Shown: positions 1-8,420, counted from the stretch's first letter. The stretch: 64,000 bases of DNA from Afipia clevelandensis ATCC 49720 (GCF_000336555.1 NZ_KB375281.1:2174030-2238029); one strand, 5' to 3'. Notes: generated from the sequence alone by a model not told the origin. Translations and numbers: made by a program.

Positions 1-69
1 GTCCGCACGCTGCGCAACAAGATCAGGCTGTATTCTGCCGAAGGCATGGACGTGCCTGCGCATCACTGA
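1..69 (+). CDS. C-terminal end of a Fis-type sigma-54-dependent regulator (partial)
   Basis: Only the last 22 codons lie in the window, ending in TGA. The visible residues contain RTLRNKIRLYSAEG, which matches the recognition helix and tail of the Fis-type helix-turn-helix that closes NtrC/FlbD-like response regulators. Such proteins activate sigma-54 promoters through an AAA+ domain that would lie upstream of the window. The fragment is too short to say which member it is. Confidence 0.6.
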   Translation, partial: VRTLRNKIRLYSAEGMDVPAHH

Positions 70-181
70 GGATGTGGCACCGTCACGCGCCCGCGGTGGA
101 ATGCCCGGGCCTGCCCACAGCGGTTTACCGTTTGATGGATGATCACGATCAGGTTACGGTTCCATCCCGAGGATCCGAACC

Positions 182-415
182 ATGACCCGATCGCATTTCC
201 GACTCCGCACTGCCCTCACCGCCACCGCGTTGCTTGTGGCGGCGGCGTCCGTCGCGCAGGCGCAATCGCAGGGAACGCCCGAACAGCGCCGCGCCTGCCG
301 AAAGGACGCGATGAAATTCTGCCGCGACTTCGTTCCGAACGTGAAGCTCATCACCGCGTGCATGGAAAAGAATGTGCGCAAGCTCAGTCCTCTGTGCCGG
401 ACGCAGTTCAGGTAA
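182..415 (+). CDS. Small secreted cysteine-rich protein
   Basis: This 77-residue protein has a signal peptide of about 27 residues ending AQA. The mature part is short and basic with four cysteines at residues 39, 47, 60 and 72. The spacing recalls the cysteine-rich (GLG1-type) repeat seen in many small alphaproteobacterial exported proteins. It should be periplasmic with two disulfides. The next gene begins 13 nt downstream on the same strand, so the two may be cotranscribed. Function unknown. Confidence 0.65.
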   Translation: MTRSHFRLRTALTATALLVAAASVAQAQSQGTPEQRRACRKDAMKFCRDFVPNVKLITACMEKNVRKLSPLCRTQFR

Positions 416-428
416 GCGCGACCGGTTC

Positions 429-1367
429 ATGCATATTCCCGCGACTCTCGATCAGGCCCGCAACACACTTGCCGTGATGCTCGGCATCGCCGCGACCGAG
501 AGCATGCCTGCCGATATCGACCATGCCGCCATCGCTGCCGCGACACGTTATATCTTCCATCTCGAGCCGCAGTTCGGCCTTGCGGGGCTGACGCCGCTCA
601 GTCCCGTCCGCCAGGCCGAGATGATGGAAGACCCCGAACTGGCGCGGCAGGCGGTGAGCTTCGCGGCGATCATGGCCTTTGTCGGCGGCACGCTCGATCA
701 GGCCAGACTCAGCGCCACGGTCAGGCTGGCGGACCAGCTCGGCGTCCGTGACGATTTCGTCAACGATCTGGCGCGGCTGGCGCTCGGCGACCTCAAGGAG
801 GCCCTGGACCATATGCTCCGCGCCAATGTCGAGAGCATCACCGGCCGCGAATGGACCAATGCGCAGATCGGTCCATGGCTGCAGCCTTACGACAAGCAGC
901 CCGATGCCGCGCTGGCGACACGCTTTCACGCCCTCTCACGCTTGCCGGATGACACGTTCGGTTATGCATTTGCGGCATTCTATCAGGACAACAACTACGT
1001 CTATCCGGGCGAACCGGCGGCGCTCAACTTCGAGTTCGCGGTTCGGCACGATTCCGTCCATGTGCTTGCGGGATACGACACCTCACCGAGCGGCGAACTG
1101 CTCACCGCGACATTGAGCGCAACCATGCACCGCAGTCACGCCATGTCCGGGCATGTTCTGCCGGCGCTGCTGAACTGGCATCTCGGCATTCCGCTCAACA
1201 AGACCGGCGCTTCGGCAACCGGCGCGTTCGAGCCGGAAGAATTCTTCTATGCCTGGGCGCGCGGCGAGGACACCACGCTCGACCTGTTCGGCCCCGGCTG
1301 GAATTTCTGGGCGGCGGCGATCCAGCCGATCGACGCGGTGCGCGAAGCGGTCGGACTGCTCGACTGA
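429..1367 (+). CDS. Coq4-like protein with TerB-like N-terminal region
   Basis: The protein has about 312 residues. Residues 207-223 show HDSVH followed after 11 residues by Glu, the HDxxH-x11-E metal motif of Coq4, the ubiquinone-biosynthesis protein. The N-terminal half is all-helical and acidic (about residues 25-125) and recalls TerB-like domains. Most Coq4 proteins are near 220-260 residues, so the extra N-terminal part makes this a longer, two-domain form. The start at 429 was preferred over an upstream in-frame codon at 372 because that one overlaps the preceding gene. A role in quinone metabolism is inferred from the motif only. Confidence 0.6.
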   Translation: MHIPATLDQARNTLAVMLGIAATESMPADIDHAAIAAATRYIFHLEPQFGLAGLTPLSPVRQAEMMEDPELARQAVSFAAIMAFVGGTLDQARLSATVRLADQLGVRDDFVNDLARLALGDLKEALDHMLRANVESITGREWTNAQIGPWLQPYDKQPDAALATRFHALSRLPDDTFGYAFAAFYQDNNYVYPGEPAALNFEFAVRHDSVHVLAGYDTSPSGELLTATLSATMHRSHAMSGHVLPALLNWHLGIPLNKTGASATGAFEPEEFFYAWARGEDTTLDLFGPGWNFWAAAIQPIDAVREAVGLLD

Positions 1368-1435
1368 CGTTCAGCCGGATTCCATCCGGCGCAAAAACGC
1401 TCTAGCTTCATGCCGGGATCAGGCGGGGCATACGG

Positions 1436-2128
1436 ATGGCGAAGATCACAAATTCCACCATTGTCGCGGCGTTGCTGTCGTTCAACGGCGGCTTTGTCGA
1501 CACCGCGGGCTATCTTGGCCTCGCCGGACTTTTCACTGCGCATGTCACCGGCAACTTCGTCACCCTCGGCGCCGCGCTGGTCCACGGCAGCCATGGCATT
1601 GTCGGCAAGATTCTCGCGCTGCCCGAGTTCATCGCGGTGATCGCGCTGGCCCGCTTCGCAGGCACCGCGATGCGCGCGCTGAATTTGCCTGCGATGCAGA
1701 TCCTGCTTGGCGTCAAGGTCATTTTCCTGCTGGCGTTCTTTGCTCTCGCGGTCCGGTTCGGTCCGTTTCCGGACGCCAATACGCCGATGGCGCTGCTGAC
1801 CGGCTTTGCCGGCGTCGCCGCCATGGCGATGCAGAATGCCGTGCAGCGCGTGCATATGGCCAGCCTGCCGCCCTCCACCATGATGACCGGCTCGACCGTC
1901 CAGGTGACACTCGATGCCGTCGACCTCATGACCGGCGCCAAGCCCGAAAGCCGCCCGCAGGTGCGCACCCGCTTCAGCCGCCTCGCGCTGGCGATCTGCT
2001 TTTTTGCGCTCGGCTGCGCGGTCGCCGCCGTGATGTATGTCTATGTCGGGTTCTGGTGTCTGGCCGTGTCCGTTGTTGTCGGCCTCGCCGCATCGGTGAT
2101 CCGGATCGAGGAAGCCGCCCCCGCATAA
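1436..2128 (+). CDS. YoaK/DUF1275 family membrane protein
   Basis: The 230-residue protein has about six hydrophobic segments. It begins with the family's typical N-terminal pattern, including FNGGFVDTAGYLGLAGLFTAHVTGNF. The substrate and role of DUF1275 proteins are not established. The gene stands alone on the plus strand, with the preceding stop about 70 nt away. Length and the conserved H-x-TGN motif make the family call firm. Confidence 0.85.
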   Translation: MAKITNSTIVAALLSFNGGFVDTAGYLGLAGLFTAHVTGNFVTLGAALVHGSHGIVGKILALPEFIAVIALARFAGTAMRALNLPAMQILLGVKVIFLLAFFALAVRFGPFPDANTPMALLTGFAGVAAMAMQNAVQRVHMASLPPSTMMTGSTVQVTLDAVDLMTGAKPESRPQVRTRFSRLALAICFFALGCAVAAVMYVYVGFWCLAVSVVVGLAASVIRIEEAAPA

Positions 2129-2182
2129 GCCGCTTGCGCCCTACCCGCTCCGGTTGCAGGATAAGGGTGGGCTGGGGATTGC

Positions 2183-2782
2183 GTGGTGCGTTGTGTCGCG
2201 TTCGCCGTGATGGCCGTCTTGCTGGGCTCGGGCCTTGGTGCCTGCGCCATGCGCGATCCCTATGTCGCCGCTCCCGCAACCACGACATCCGGCAACTGGA
2301 AGATCGAGAAGCAGAACGACCGCATCACCGGCGTGCCGGTCCCGAGCGCGACGCTCATCATCAACAATGCCTCGAACACCTTTGCCGATTACGCGCAGCC
2401 GGCCTCGCTGCAACTCACCTGCTTCGACGGCGCGCCGCTGGTCCGCTTTGCTTTCTCGTTCAAGGTCGGGACCGATCCGAATTCGACGCTTGGCTATCGT
2501 TTCGACGAGAAGCCGGGCCACGACAATATAGCCGCGCGATTCCTCCAGGAACACAGGACGGTCGTGATCGAGGACCGCGCCGCGATTACGACATTCGTCA
2601 ACGAGCTTGCATCCTCCAGCACGCTCGTGATCCGCATCCGCTCGCTGGCTGCGGGCCGCACCACCGCCGAATTCAAGCTCGACGGCGCATCCGCCGCCAT
2701 TGAAGCCGCCTTCGCCGGCTGTCCGCTGACACCGCCTCCGCCGCCGGAGACGAAAAAGAAGAAGCGCGTGGCGCGGGGGTGA
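2183..2782 (+). CDS. Putative lipoprotein of unknown function
   Basis: The protein has 199 residues. A hydrophobic N-terminus ends in a lipobox LGAC at residues 18-21, so it is probably lipid-modified at Cys21. The middle has a beta-rich pattern with one further conserved-looking Cys in a T-C-F context and another near the end (AGCP). The C-terminus is proline-rich and then lysine-rich. The start could be GTG at 2183 or an ATG slightly downstream. I do not recognise a specific family. Confidence 0.55.
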   Translation: MVRCVAFAVMAVLLGSGLGACAMRDPYVAAPATTTSGNWKIEKQNDRITGVPVPSATLIINNASNTFADYAQPASLQLTCFDGAPLVRFAFSFKVGTDPNSTLGYRFDEKPGHDNIAARFLQEHRTVVIEDRAAITTFVNELASSSTLVIRIRSLAAGRTTAEFKLDGASAAIEAAFAGCPLTPPPPPETKKKKRVARG

Positions 2783-2964
2783 GCAGCAGGCGGCAACAAC
2801 CGCAAGCCTCATCCTGAGGGTCGTGGCTCCTTCGCGTTAAAGATGCTGCGGCGCATCGTGCCTTATCTATGTGCGGGACGAGCGTTGTGCCTCGCGCGGC
2901 TGTGTCTGGACGCTTGCGCGAGTCTCGCGGACACTTCTGACGATTCCCCATGACGGAGGATCGC

Positions 2965-3318
2965 ATGAGGTGGCCGGCTCGCGTTGCCCTGATGATTCCG
3001 TTGATCGCGCCCGCCGCAACGGCTCTTGCGGTGGACCGCGGGCAGTTCAGCGATGTCCCCGAACACATCCGGAAATGGTTCAAGGACGCGCGCAGCCCGG
3101 AGGGCGTGCCCTGCTGCGATGTATCGGACGGCTATCGCACCGAGTACGACGTGCGCGGCGGAGTCTACTGGGTGCCGATCGACGGCGTCTGGCGCGAAGT
3201 GCCGGAGAAAGCGGTGATCCGCACCGGCGGCAATCCCACCGGCGGCGCCGTCGTCTGGTACATGACCTATCAGGGCAAGCTGATGATCACCTGCTTCGTG
3301 CCTGCGGATGGGTCGTGA
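2965..3318 (+). CDS. Small exported protein of unknown function
   Basis: The start at 2965 is chosen because GGAGGA lies five bases upstream. An in-frame ATG at 2950 lacks a site. The product is about 117 residues with a signal peptide of about 20 residues (MRWPARVALMIPLIAPAATALA). The mature part contains a CCD motif and several Trp/Tyr residues, typical of small periplasmic proteins in Bradyrhizobiaceae. It is followed by a palindrome pair that separates it from the convergent DUF169 gene. Function unknown. Confidence 0.6.
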   Translation: MRWPARVALMIPLIAPAATALAVDRGQFSDVPEHIRKWFKDARSPEGVPCCDVSDGYRTEYDVRGGVYWVPIDGVWREVPEKAVIRTGGNPTGGAVVWYMTYQGKLMITCFVPADGS

Positions 3319-3350
3319 ACACCTTGCACACTGGCATCGCTAATTCCTGC

Positions 3351-3468
3351 GTCGTCCCCGCGAAGGCGGGGACCCATAACCACCGGCTTTTCGTTTGCAA
3401 ATGATGTTGAGACAACTTTGAAGAAACACCGTTCAGGGAGTATGGGTCCCCGCCTTCGCGGGGACGAC
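3351..3468. repeat. Paired palindrome, family 1 copy a
   Basis: GTCGTCCCCGCGAAGGCGG and its continuation reappear inverted about 90 bp later as TATGGGTCCCCGCCTTCGC. Each half is itself a hairpin with a CGAAGG-type loop. It lies between convergent genes. Similar pairs occur at 15865, 26107, 29794 and 38600. Confidence 0.85.
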
Positions 3469-3488
3469 TCGCTGAAATATCGTAGTCC

Positions 3489-4271
3489 CTACGCCCTGCC
3501 CGGATAGCTCACCGCCATGCCGGCGCGTACATCCTGCTGCACGCCATACTGCGCGAACGGATAGCGGAAGCCGTTCTTCGACAGCGCTTTCATTCCCGCA
3601 ATCGCGCTGACGAGATATTCCGGCGGCGTCGCCATCAGCATTTCCTCGTCCAGCACGCCGCCATAGCGGCGCTCGGCGAAACACGGAATCGACAAGCTCG
3701 GCAATCGCGTGGTCAGAGCGCGGCCCCATGAATCGGCGCAGGCGGATTCGCCGACCACGCTCCAGTCGAACCGCTTGTAGCCGGACCATTGCAGCCCGTT
3801 GATGAAATAGATCATCGCGCCCGGCGTTGCATAGAACAGCGCGATGTCCGGCGGATCGAGCTTTCCGGATGCGAGCGGGCCAACCGCGAGCGCGTCGTAT
3901 TTGCCATCGGGCACACAATGCATCGCCTCCTGATGCGCCTGTGCGTCCTGCTGCGTCGAAAACCACACGCCTGTCATATGCTGACCCGATTGCCATGCCT
4001 CGGTCTTCGCGCCGCCGAGACCGACCACCGCGCGGCATTGCGCGCCGACCAGATCGTCGCTGGTGATGCCGACCGTCCAGCCGATGCGCGAGGCCTGCGC
4101 CACCACCTGATCGAGCGTATGCACCGCCTGCGGCCGGCGAATCTTCGGGATCGCCTCCATGTCCTCGCGCCGCGCGAACATCTTCATGCCGAACGGAATC
4201 GAGCGCAGCTTCAGCAGCGCGTTCAGATCGTCGACCATCGCAGGCCAGTCGTAAGTCGGATTATGGGTCAT
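3489..4271 (-). CDS. DUF169 family protein
   Basis: The protein has 260 residues. The N-terminus (YDWPAMVDDLNALLKL) and the GLGGAKTE-like and FYATPGAM patterns match DUF169 proteins, which are cytoplasmic and of unproven function. The gene sits alone on the minus strand, upstream of the bfr terminator, with a family 1 palindrome pair beyond its stop. The product contains several cysteines (for example in AQCRAV and ESACADSW). No metal or cofactor motif is clear enough to name a reaction. Confidence 0.75.
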   Translation of the reverse strand: MTHNPTYDWPAMVDDLNALLKLRSIPFGMKMFARREDMEAIPKIRRPQAVHTLDQVVAQASRIGWTVGITSDDLVGAQCRAVVGLGGAKTEAWQSGQHMTGVWFSTQQDAQAHQEAMHCVPDGKYDALAVGPLASGKLDPPDIALFYATPGAMIYFINGLQWSGYKRFDWSVVGESACADSWGRALTTRLPSLSIPCFAERRYGGVLDEEMLMATPPEYLVSAIAGMKALSKNGFRYPFAQYGVQQDVRAGMAVSYPGRA

Positions 4272-4341
4272 CGCGTTTCTCCCGGATGTTTCTTGTTATC
4301 GGTGAGGCTAAAGCATTTTCAGCGTGAAGCGTGAAAAGAAA

Positions 4342-4370
4342 AGCCCGGAGCCGCATGAGCGGTCCGGGCT
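4342..4370 (-). terminator. Rho-independent terminator after bfr
   Basis: AGCCCGGA and TCCGGGCT form the outer stem, with CCGC-ATGA-GCGG forming the inner stem. On the minus strand it is followed by TTTTCTTTT, and it lies 33 nt past the bfr stop. Confidence 0.8.
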
Positions 4371-4402
4371 GTGGTCTGCAATCGCATTGACGGCAGGAAG
4401 GG

Positions 4403-4910
4403 TCAGTGTCCCTCGCCTTCGGGCGGATTGTCGTCACCGATGTCGCCGACATGCTTCTGTTCGTAAAGCTGGATCCCGATGCGCTCGACCAGATCGATCT
4501 GCGTTTCGAGGAAGTCGATGTGATGCTCCTCGTCCTTCATGATGCTCTCGAACAGATCGCGCGAAACGTAGTCCTTGATGCTGTGGCAGTAGGTCGCCGC
4601 TTCCTGATAAAGTTCGCGGGCGCCCACTTCGGCCGCCAGATCGCACTCAAGAATCTCCTTGACGTTCTGGCCGATCCGCAGCGGGTCCAGCACCTGCATG
4701 TTCGGGAAGCCGTCCAGGAACAGGATGCGGTCGGTGAAGCGGTCGGCGTGGTGCATCTCCTCGATGGACTCCTTGCGCCAATGCTTGGCCATGCTCTTCA
4801 GGCCCCAATGATTGAGCAGCCGGAAATGCAGCCAGTACTGGTTGATCGCAGTCAGTTCGCTGCGCAGGCCCTTGTTCAGGTAGTCGATGACCTTGGGGTC
4901 GCCCTTCATC
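4403..4910 (-). CDS. bfr: Bacterioferritin
   Basis: The protein stores iron as a ferric mineral in a 24-subunit haem-containing shell. With the start at 4910 all expected residues fall at the standard numbers: ferroxidase ligands Glu18, Glu51, His54, Glu94, Glu127 and His130, and haem ligand Met52. This start also has GGAG shortly upstream; an in-frame ATG at 4921 would add four residues. The 168-residue length is normal for the family. bfd lies directly upstream on the same strand, and a perfect Irr-type ICE sits 45 bp before the start, so iron-dependent repression by Irr is likely. Confidence 0.97.
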
Positions 4911-4954
4911 TTGCACTCCATTGCGGAACCGTCGTCTGACGGACCAAAATCTAC

Positions 4955-4971
4955 TTTAGAAGCGTTCTAAA
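4955..4971. promoter_or_regulatory. Iron control element (Irr-binding ICE)
   Basis: TTTAGAA-GCG-TTCTAAA is a perfect inverted repeat and agrees with the Bradyrhizobium ICE consensus TTTAGAA-N3-TTCTAAA bound by Irr. It lies between bfd and bfr, just upstream of bfr on the minus strand. Confidence 0.85.
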
Positions 4972-5044
4972 TCAGATTTACGACGAGTACAACCCCTCGC
5001 GGCAAAGGCGGCCACGAAGGGGGAAAACAAGCCGATGGAATGAC

Positions 5045-5329
5045 TTAGGCAGCAGCCTGAGCGGTCAGGGTCACCTGATGGTGATGATCCGGGGCGGCGG
5101 CGTGTTCCTGGTGCTGCTCGCTATGGGGGCATCCCGCGCAGCAGGCCTTGGCGCAGGCGCCGAGGGCTTCGTCCATGATTTTCTTGATGGTCCGGGCGCA
5201 CCGCCCGCATTCTGCGCTGCAGCCCAGACAGCCATAGACCTGCCCGGCCGTGCGCGGAAAATCCTTGGCCTGGGTCACGACGTTACGCACGTCGTGGTCG
5301 GTCAGGACGTTGCAGGAACAAACGATCAT
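5045..5329 (-). CDS. bfd: Bacterioferritin-associated ferredoxin
   Basis: Bfd carries a [2Fe-2S] cluster and donates electrons to Bfr to release iron. Here Cys4 and Cys6 (VCSCN) and Cys41 and Cys44 (CGRC) supply the four ligands in the usual spacing. The 94-residue form is longer than E. coli Bfd (64). It has a C-terminal tail rich in Cys and His (CAKACCAGC, then EQHQEH and PDHHHQ) that could bind metal. It is upstream of bfr in the same orientation, with a degenerate ICE-like dyad upstream of its own start. Confidence 0.93.
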   Translation of the reverse strand: MIVCSCNVLTDHDVRNVVTQAKDFPRTAGQVYGCLGCSAECGRCARTIKKIMDEALGACAKACCAGCPHSEQHQEHAAAPDHHHQVTLTAQAAA

Positions 5330-5403
5330 GGATGCCCGGAGAACCTGTAAGGACTGTTGACCAACAGGTATTAAACCGACGCCTCCGATGCAAAAGGAAA
5401 ACA

Positions 5404-5430
5404 GCCAGTTTTAAGCTATTCCAAACTGGC
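5404..5430. promoter_or_regulatory. Dyad upstream of bfd, possible degenerate ICE
   Basis: Arms GCCAGTTT and AAACTGGC flank an 11-bp centre. The central 17 bases (5409-5425, TTTTAAGCTATTCCAAA) agree with the ICE consensus at 10 of 14 defined positions. It lies 80-100 bp upstream of the bfd start. An Irr role is a guess from similarity to the perfect site at 4955. Confidence 0.4.
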
Positions 5431-5530
5431 CACGGCCTGCGCAATCAATCTGGAATCAATCTAAAGTGGCGGCAAATGCACGGCCCGGCGGATTGGGCTA
5501 AATGTCGGCATGGGAATGAAGGAGCACGGC

Positions 5531-6136
5531 GTGACAAGCATCGGCCTCGACGAACTCGGCGCTATCTACGCGCCGCCCACCGACCGCGTGATCGCCAAGC
5601 AGTTGGCGCGGATCGACCGCCACGCCGCAAATTTCATCGGCCTGTCCCCCTTCTGCGTGCTCGCGACCTCGGGTCCCGACGGCACGGTGGACGCCTCCCC
5701 GCGTGGCGGAAATCCCGGCTTTATCCGCATCGAGAACGAGACGCGCCTGCTGATGCCGGATCGCCCCGGCAACAACCGAATCGACAGTTTCCGGAACGTG
5801 CTGTCCGGCAGCGGCTATGTGCAACTGCTCTTCTTCGTGCCCGGGCTGGACGAGACCCTGCGTGTCGGCGGCGATGCCAAGCTCTCGGCGGATGCGGACG
5901 TGCTGGCCGCCATGATCGAATTCGGCAAGCTGCCGCGCGCCGTTTTGGATATTGCGGTGCGCGAGGTGTATTTTCACTGCGGCAAGGCGCTGATGCGCTC
6001 AAAACTCTGGTCGCCGGACTCGCGCGTGGCGCGGTCCGCGCAGCCGAGCATCAGCGAGGTCATCCACGAACAGACCGGACAGGGCACGCCGGAGTCGCAG
6101 GACGCCGTCGAGGCGCGTTACAAGACGCAGCTCTGA
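5531..6136 (+). CDS. PPOX-type flavoprotein (MSMEG_1061/DR2398-like)
   Basis: The GTG at 5531 is preferred because AAGGAG lies six bases upstream; ATG codons at 5510 and 5516 have no such site. The product is about 201 residues. The split-barrel pattern PFCVLATSGPDGTVDASPRGG and the GNNRIDSFRNVL segment match FMN-binding pyridoxamine-phosphate-oxidase-like proteins of the DR2398 type. These are usually flavin or deazaflavin reductases of unknown substrate. cinA follows 24 nt downstream on the same strand, so the two may be cotranscribed. Confidence 0.8.
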   Translation: MTSIGLDELGAIYAPPTDRVIAKQLARIDRHAANFIGLSPFCVLATSGPDGTVDASPRGGNPGFIRIENETRLLMPDRPGNNRIDSFRNVLSGSGYVQLLFFVPGLDETLRVGGDAKLSADADVLAAMIEFGKLPRAVLDIAVREVYFHCGKALMRSKLWSPDSRVARSAQPSISEVIHEQTGQGTPESQDAVEARYKTQL

Positions 6137-6160
6137 CCCTCTCACATCGAAAGTCACGCC

Positions 6161-6655
6161 ATGGAAAAGCTGTTGCCGCTCGCGGAAAAAATCGCCGCGT
6201 CCCTGATCGCGCGGAAGGAAACCGTCGCGGTCGCGGAATCCTCCACCGGCGGATTGATCTCGGCGGCGCTGCTCGCGGTGCCCGGCGCATCGGCCTACTA
6301 TCGCGGCGGCGGCGTGATCTATACGCCGCGTGCGCGCGCCGCACTGGTGAACATCACCAAGGAAGAAATGGAAGCCATCGGCAATCGCGGCGCGACCGAG
6401 CCTTACGCCACCTTGCTCGCGAACCGCGCCCGTGAATTGCTCAACACCACATGGGGCCTCAGCGAAACCGGCGCGACCGGCCCATCCGGCAACCGCTACG
6501 GCGACGCTGCAGGTCATTCCTGCATGGCGGTTGCGGGACCGCAGATGCGCGTGGTCACGCTTGAGACCGGCAGCGGTGACCGTGTCGCCAACATGCGCGC
6601 CTTCGCGCTTCACGCATTGCAATTGTTTGCCGACACGATCGGCGCGGTGCGCTGA
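6161..6655 (+). CDS. CinA C-terminal family amidohydrolase (PncC-like)
   Basis: The 164-residue protein matches the stand-alone CinA C-terminal domain, which deamidates nicotinamide mononucleotide. The signature AESSTGGLISAAL at residues 25-37 is clear, with Ser where many members have Cys (AESCTGG). The GGGVIYTPRARAALV and SETGATGPSGNRYG segments are also characteristic. The latter differs from the usual G-I-A-G-P pattern, so activity on NMN is likely but not certain. The N-terminal molybdopterin-like domain of full CinA is absent. Confidence 0.8.
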   Translation: MEKLLPLAEKIAASLIARKETVAVAESSTGGLISAALLAVPGASAYYRGGGVIYTPRARAALVNITKEEMEAIGNRGATEPYATLLANRARELLNTTWGLSETGATGPSGNRYGDAAGHSCMAVAGPQMRVVTLETGSGDRVANMRAFALHALQLFADTIGAVR

Positions 6656-6932
6656 ACAGACTGCCGCGATTCGCGATGATGTAAATTATCCCGCATTTCC
6701 CGGCAAAATCAGTGATTCCGGTTCCTGCCATTAACCACGGAACTCGCTTCACCTTTGATGAGCGAATGTTACGGCATCAAAAACAGTGTTGTTTTTGCGG
6801 AACAAATCCGCACCCTAAACCTTAACAATGCGTTGCCCTGCGTTTTCCGGATTTATTAACCCAATAGATCGCATTTTGGTCACATATGGCCCGTACCCCG
6901 CGCCCATCATTCCACACATCGAAGTGAGACAA

Positions 6933-7334
6933 ATGCGAAGATTGCCAATCGCGATTGCGTCCGTTGTTGCCATGCTGGCAATTTCCGCCACTGCACCGGC
7001 CCGCGCTCAGGATGTCACGACGGCATCATTCAGCACCGAAGCTGCGCCCGCGCCGAAGAAGAAGCTGTCGATGCTCCAGTCGGCGATGAGCGAAGTCGCC
7101 ATTATGCGTTATCGCGCGGCGCTCAAGCTGAAGGCCGAGCAGGTCAAGTACTGGCCCGCCGTTGCCAGCGCACTGCGCGCCCTGGCCCGCGAGCCGGAAG
7201 TGAACGAAGCCGCCGTGCGCCGCTTCGCGCCCGCCGCTTCCGCGCTGTTCGCCCGCCTCGACGAAGACCAGAAGCGCACCGCGATGGGCCTCGTCCAGCA
7301 GGCCGGCCTGCAGCAGTACGCTTCGCTGTTCTGA
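6933..7334 (+). CDS. Exported helical protein of unknown function
   Basis: The start at 6933 gives a 133-residue product with a signal peptide of about 26 residues ending ARAQ. The mature protein is helical, with a LKLKAEQVKYWPAVASALRAL segment. It shares this K/Q-x-x-YW-PV pattern with the larger protein at 37050-37772 (SQQKYWQPVESAMRE), so the two are probably paralogous domains. A 277-bp gap upstream holds an AT-rich hairpin at 6778-6797. Function unknown. Confidence 0.65.
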   Translation: MRRLPIAIASVVAMLAISATAPARAQDVTTASFSTEAAPAPKKKLSMLQSAMSEVAIMRYRAALKLKAEQVKYWPAVASALRALAREPEVNEAAVRRFAPAASALFARLDEDQKRTAMGLVQQAGLQQYASLF

Positions 7335-7522
7335 TTGGTCTGCGGACCCGTCCGCATCGCTTCAAAATTCCGACGGCGCTTCGCATTCGCGAGGCGCCGT
7401 TTGCGTTTGCGGGGATCGTGGCGGGAATCCGGCGGGGCCATTCAGTTCCCGTTCAAGCCGCGCGTGCAACTTTCATGGCCACGATCCGTTATCTGTTGGG
7501 TCACTCAGGAAAGGTGCAAGCC

Positions 7523-7819
7523 ATGAAGACAATCGTTCTGGCGGCAGCCACGGCCGCCACACTCGCAGTCACCACACTCGCAGCCCCGGCACCGGCCGAA
7601 GCGCGCGGCGGCCGTGTCGCGGCAGGCGTCGGTCTCGGCCTCCTCGGCGGTGCCATCATCGGCGGCGCGATTGCCAACAGCGGCGGCTACTACGGTCCCG
7701 GCTACGGCTACTATGGCGGCCCGGCCCCGGCCTATTACGGCGGCGGCTGCTACCTGCGCCGCGAGCGCTTCTGGGACGGCTACGGCTGGCGCGTCCGCCG
7801 CGTTCAGGTTTGCGACTAA
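7523..7819 (+). CDS. Small secreted Gly/Tyr-rich protein, copy 1
   Basis: The product is 98 residues with a signal peptide ending near AEA (residue 29). A glycine-zipper-like stretch GLGLLGGAIIGGAIA follows, then a Gly-Tyr-Pro region, then the conserved end ERFWDGYGWRVRRVQVCD. The last 18 residues are identical to those of the gene at 8092. Two cysteines could pair. Members of this type are common in Bradyrhizobiaceae, with no assigned function. A strong terminator follows. Confidence 0.75.
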   Translation: MKTIVLAAATAATLAVTTLAAPAPAEARGGRVAAGVGLGLLGGAIIGGAIANSGGYYGPGYGYYGGPAPAYYGGGCYLRRERFWDGYGWRVRRVQVCD

Positions 7820-7873
7820 CGCAAATTTCTTGGGGCCAGCCATGTTTTAGCCGCCACGGCTTGGAAGAAAAGT

Positions 7874-7913
7874 AACGCTCCGGAAGGCAAAATAGCCTTC
7901 CGGAGCGTTTTTT
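7874..7913 (+). terminator. Rho-independent terminator
   Basis: A perfect 15-bp stem (AACGCTCCGGAAGGC at 7874-7888 and its complement at 7895-7909) with a 6-nt loop is followed by T residues to 7913. It closes the gene ending at 7819. Confidence 0.9.
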
Positions 7914-8091
7914 GCTGCGATGAAACGCCAGAATCCCGCTATATTTGCGTGGGGACACTCGCTGAAGGCTCGGCGCATAGCCGCCGGACCTTTCAAACAG
8001 GGGCCAAATTGGGCTATTAGAGTACCGTCATTGGATCCTTGCCGACCAATCGCCTTGCGCCAGGCTTCGGCGTGTTCTGAGGAGAGACAAC

Positions 8092-8379
8092 ATGAAGAAG
8101 GTTCTTTCAGCGTTCCTCGCGGTCGCCACGGTCGCTGGTTCGCTCGCCACCGCGATGCCTGCCGCCAAGGCTGACGGCGGCCGTATCGCTGCCGGCGTTG
8201 CCGGCGGTCTGATCGGCGGCGCCCTGATCGGCGGCGCGATCGCGTCCAGCCGCCCGGCTTACGGCTATGGCTACGCACCCGGCCCGGTCTATGTCGAAGA
8301 GCCCGCCTGCCGCCTCGTGCGCGAGCGCTTCTGGGATGGCTACGGCTGGCGCGTCCGCCGCGTTCAGGTTTGCGATTGA
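8092..8379 (+). CDS. Small secreted Gly/Tyr-rich protein, copy 2
   Basis: The 95-residue paralogue of the gene at 7523 has a signal peptide ending near AKA (residue 26), a glycine-zipper segment GVAGGLIGGALIGGAIA, and the same 18-residue C-terminus. The last roughly 58 bases of the two genes differ at only a few positions although their 5' parts differ much more, which suggests gene conversion or strong selection. GGAGAG lies upstream of the ATG. Each copy has its own terminator, so they are separate transcripts. Confidence 0.8.
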   Translation: MKKVLSAFLAVATVAGSLATAMPAAKADGGRIAAGVAGGLIGGALIGGAIASSRPAYGYGYAPGPVYVEEPACRLVRERFWDGYGWRVRRVQVCD

Positions 8380-8420
8380 TCTGAACAGTTCTCGCGGCCT
8401 TCGCGAGACGTGAGTTTCAA

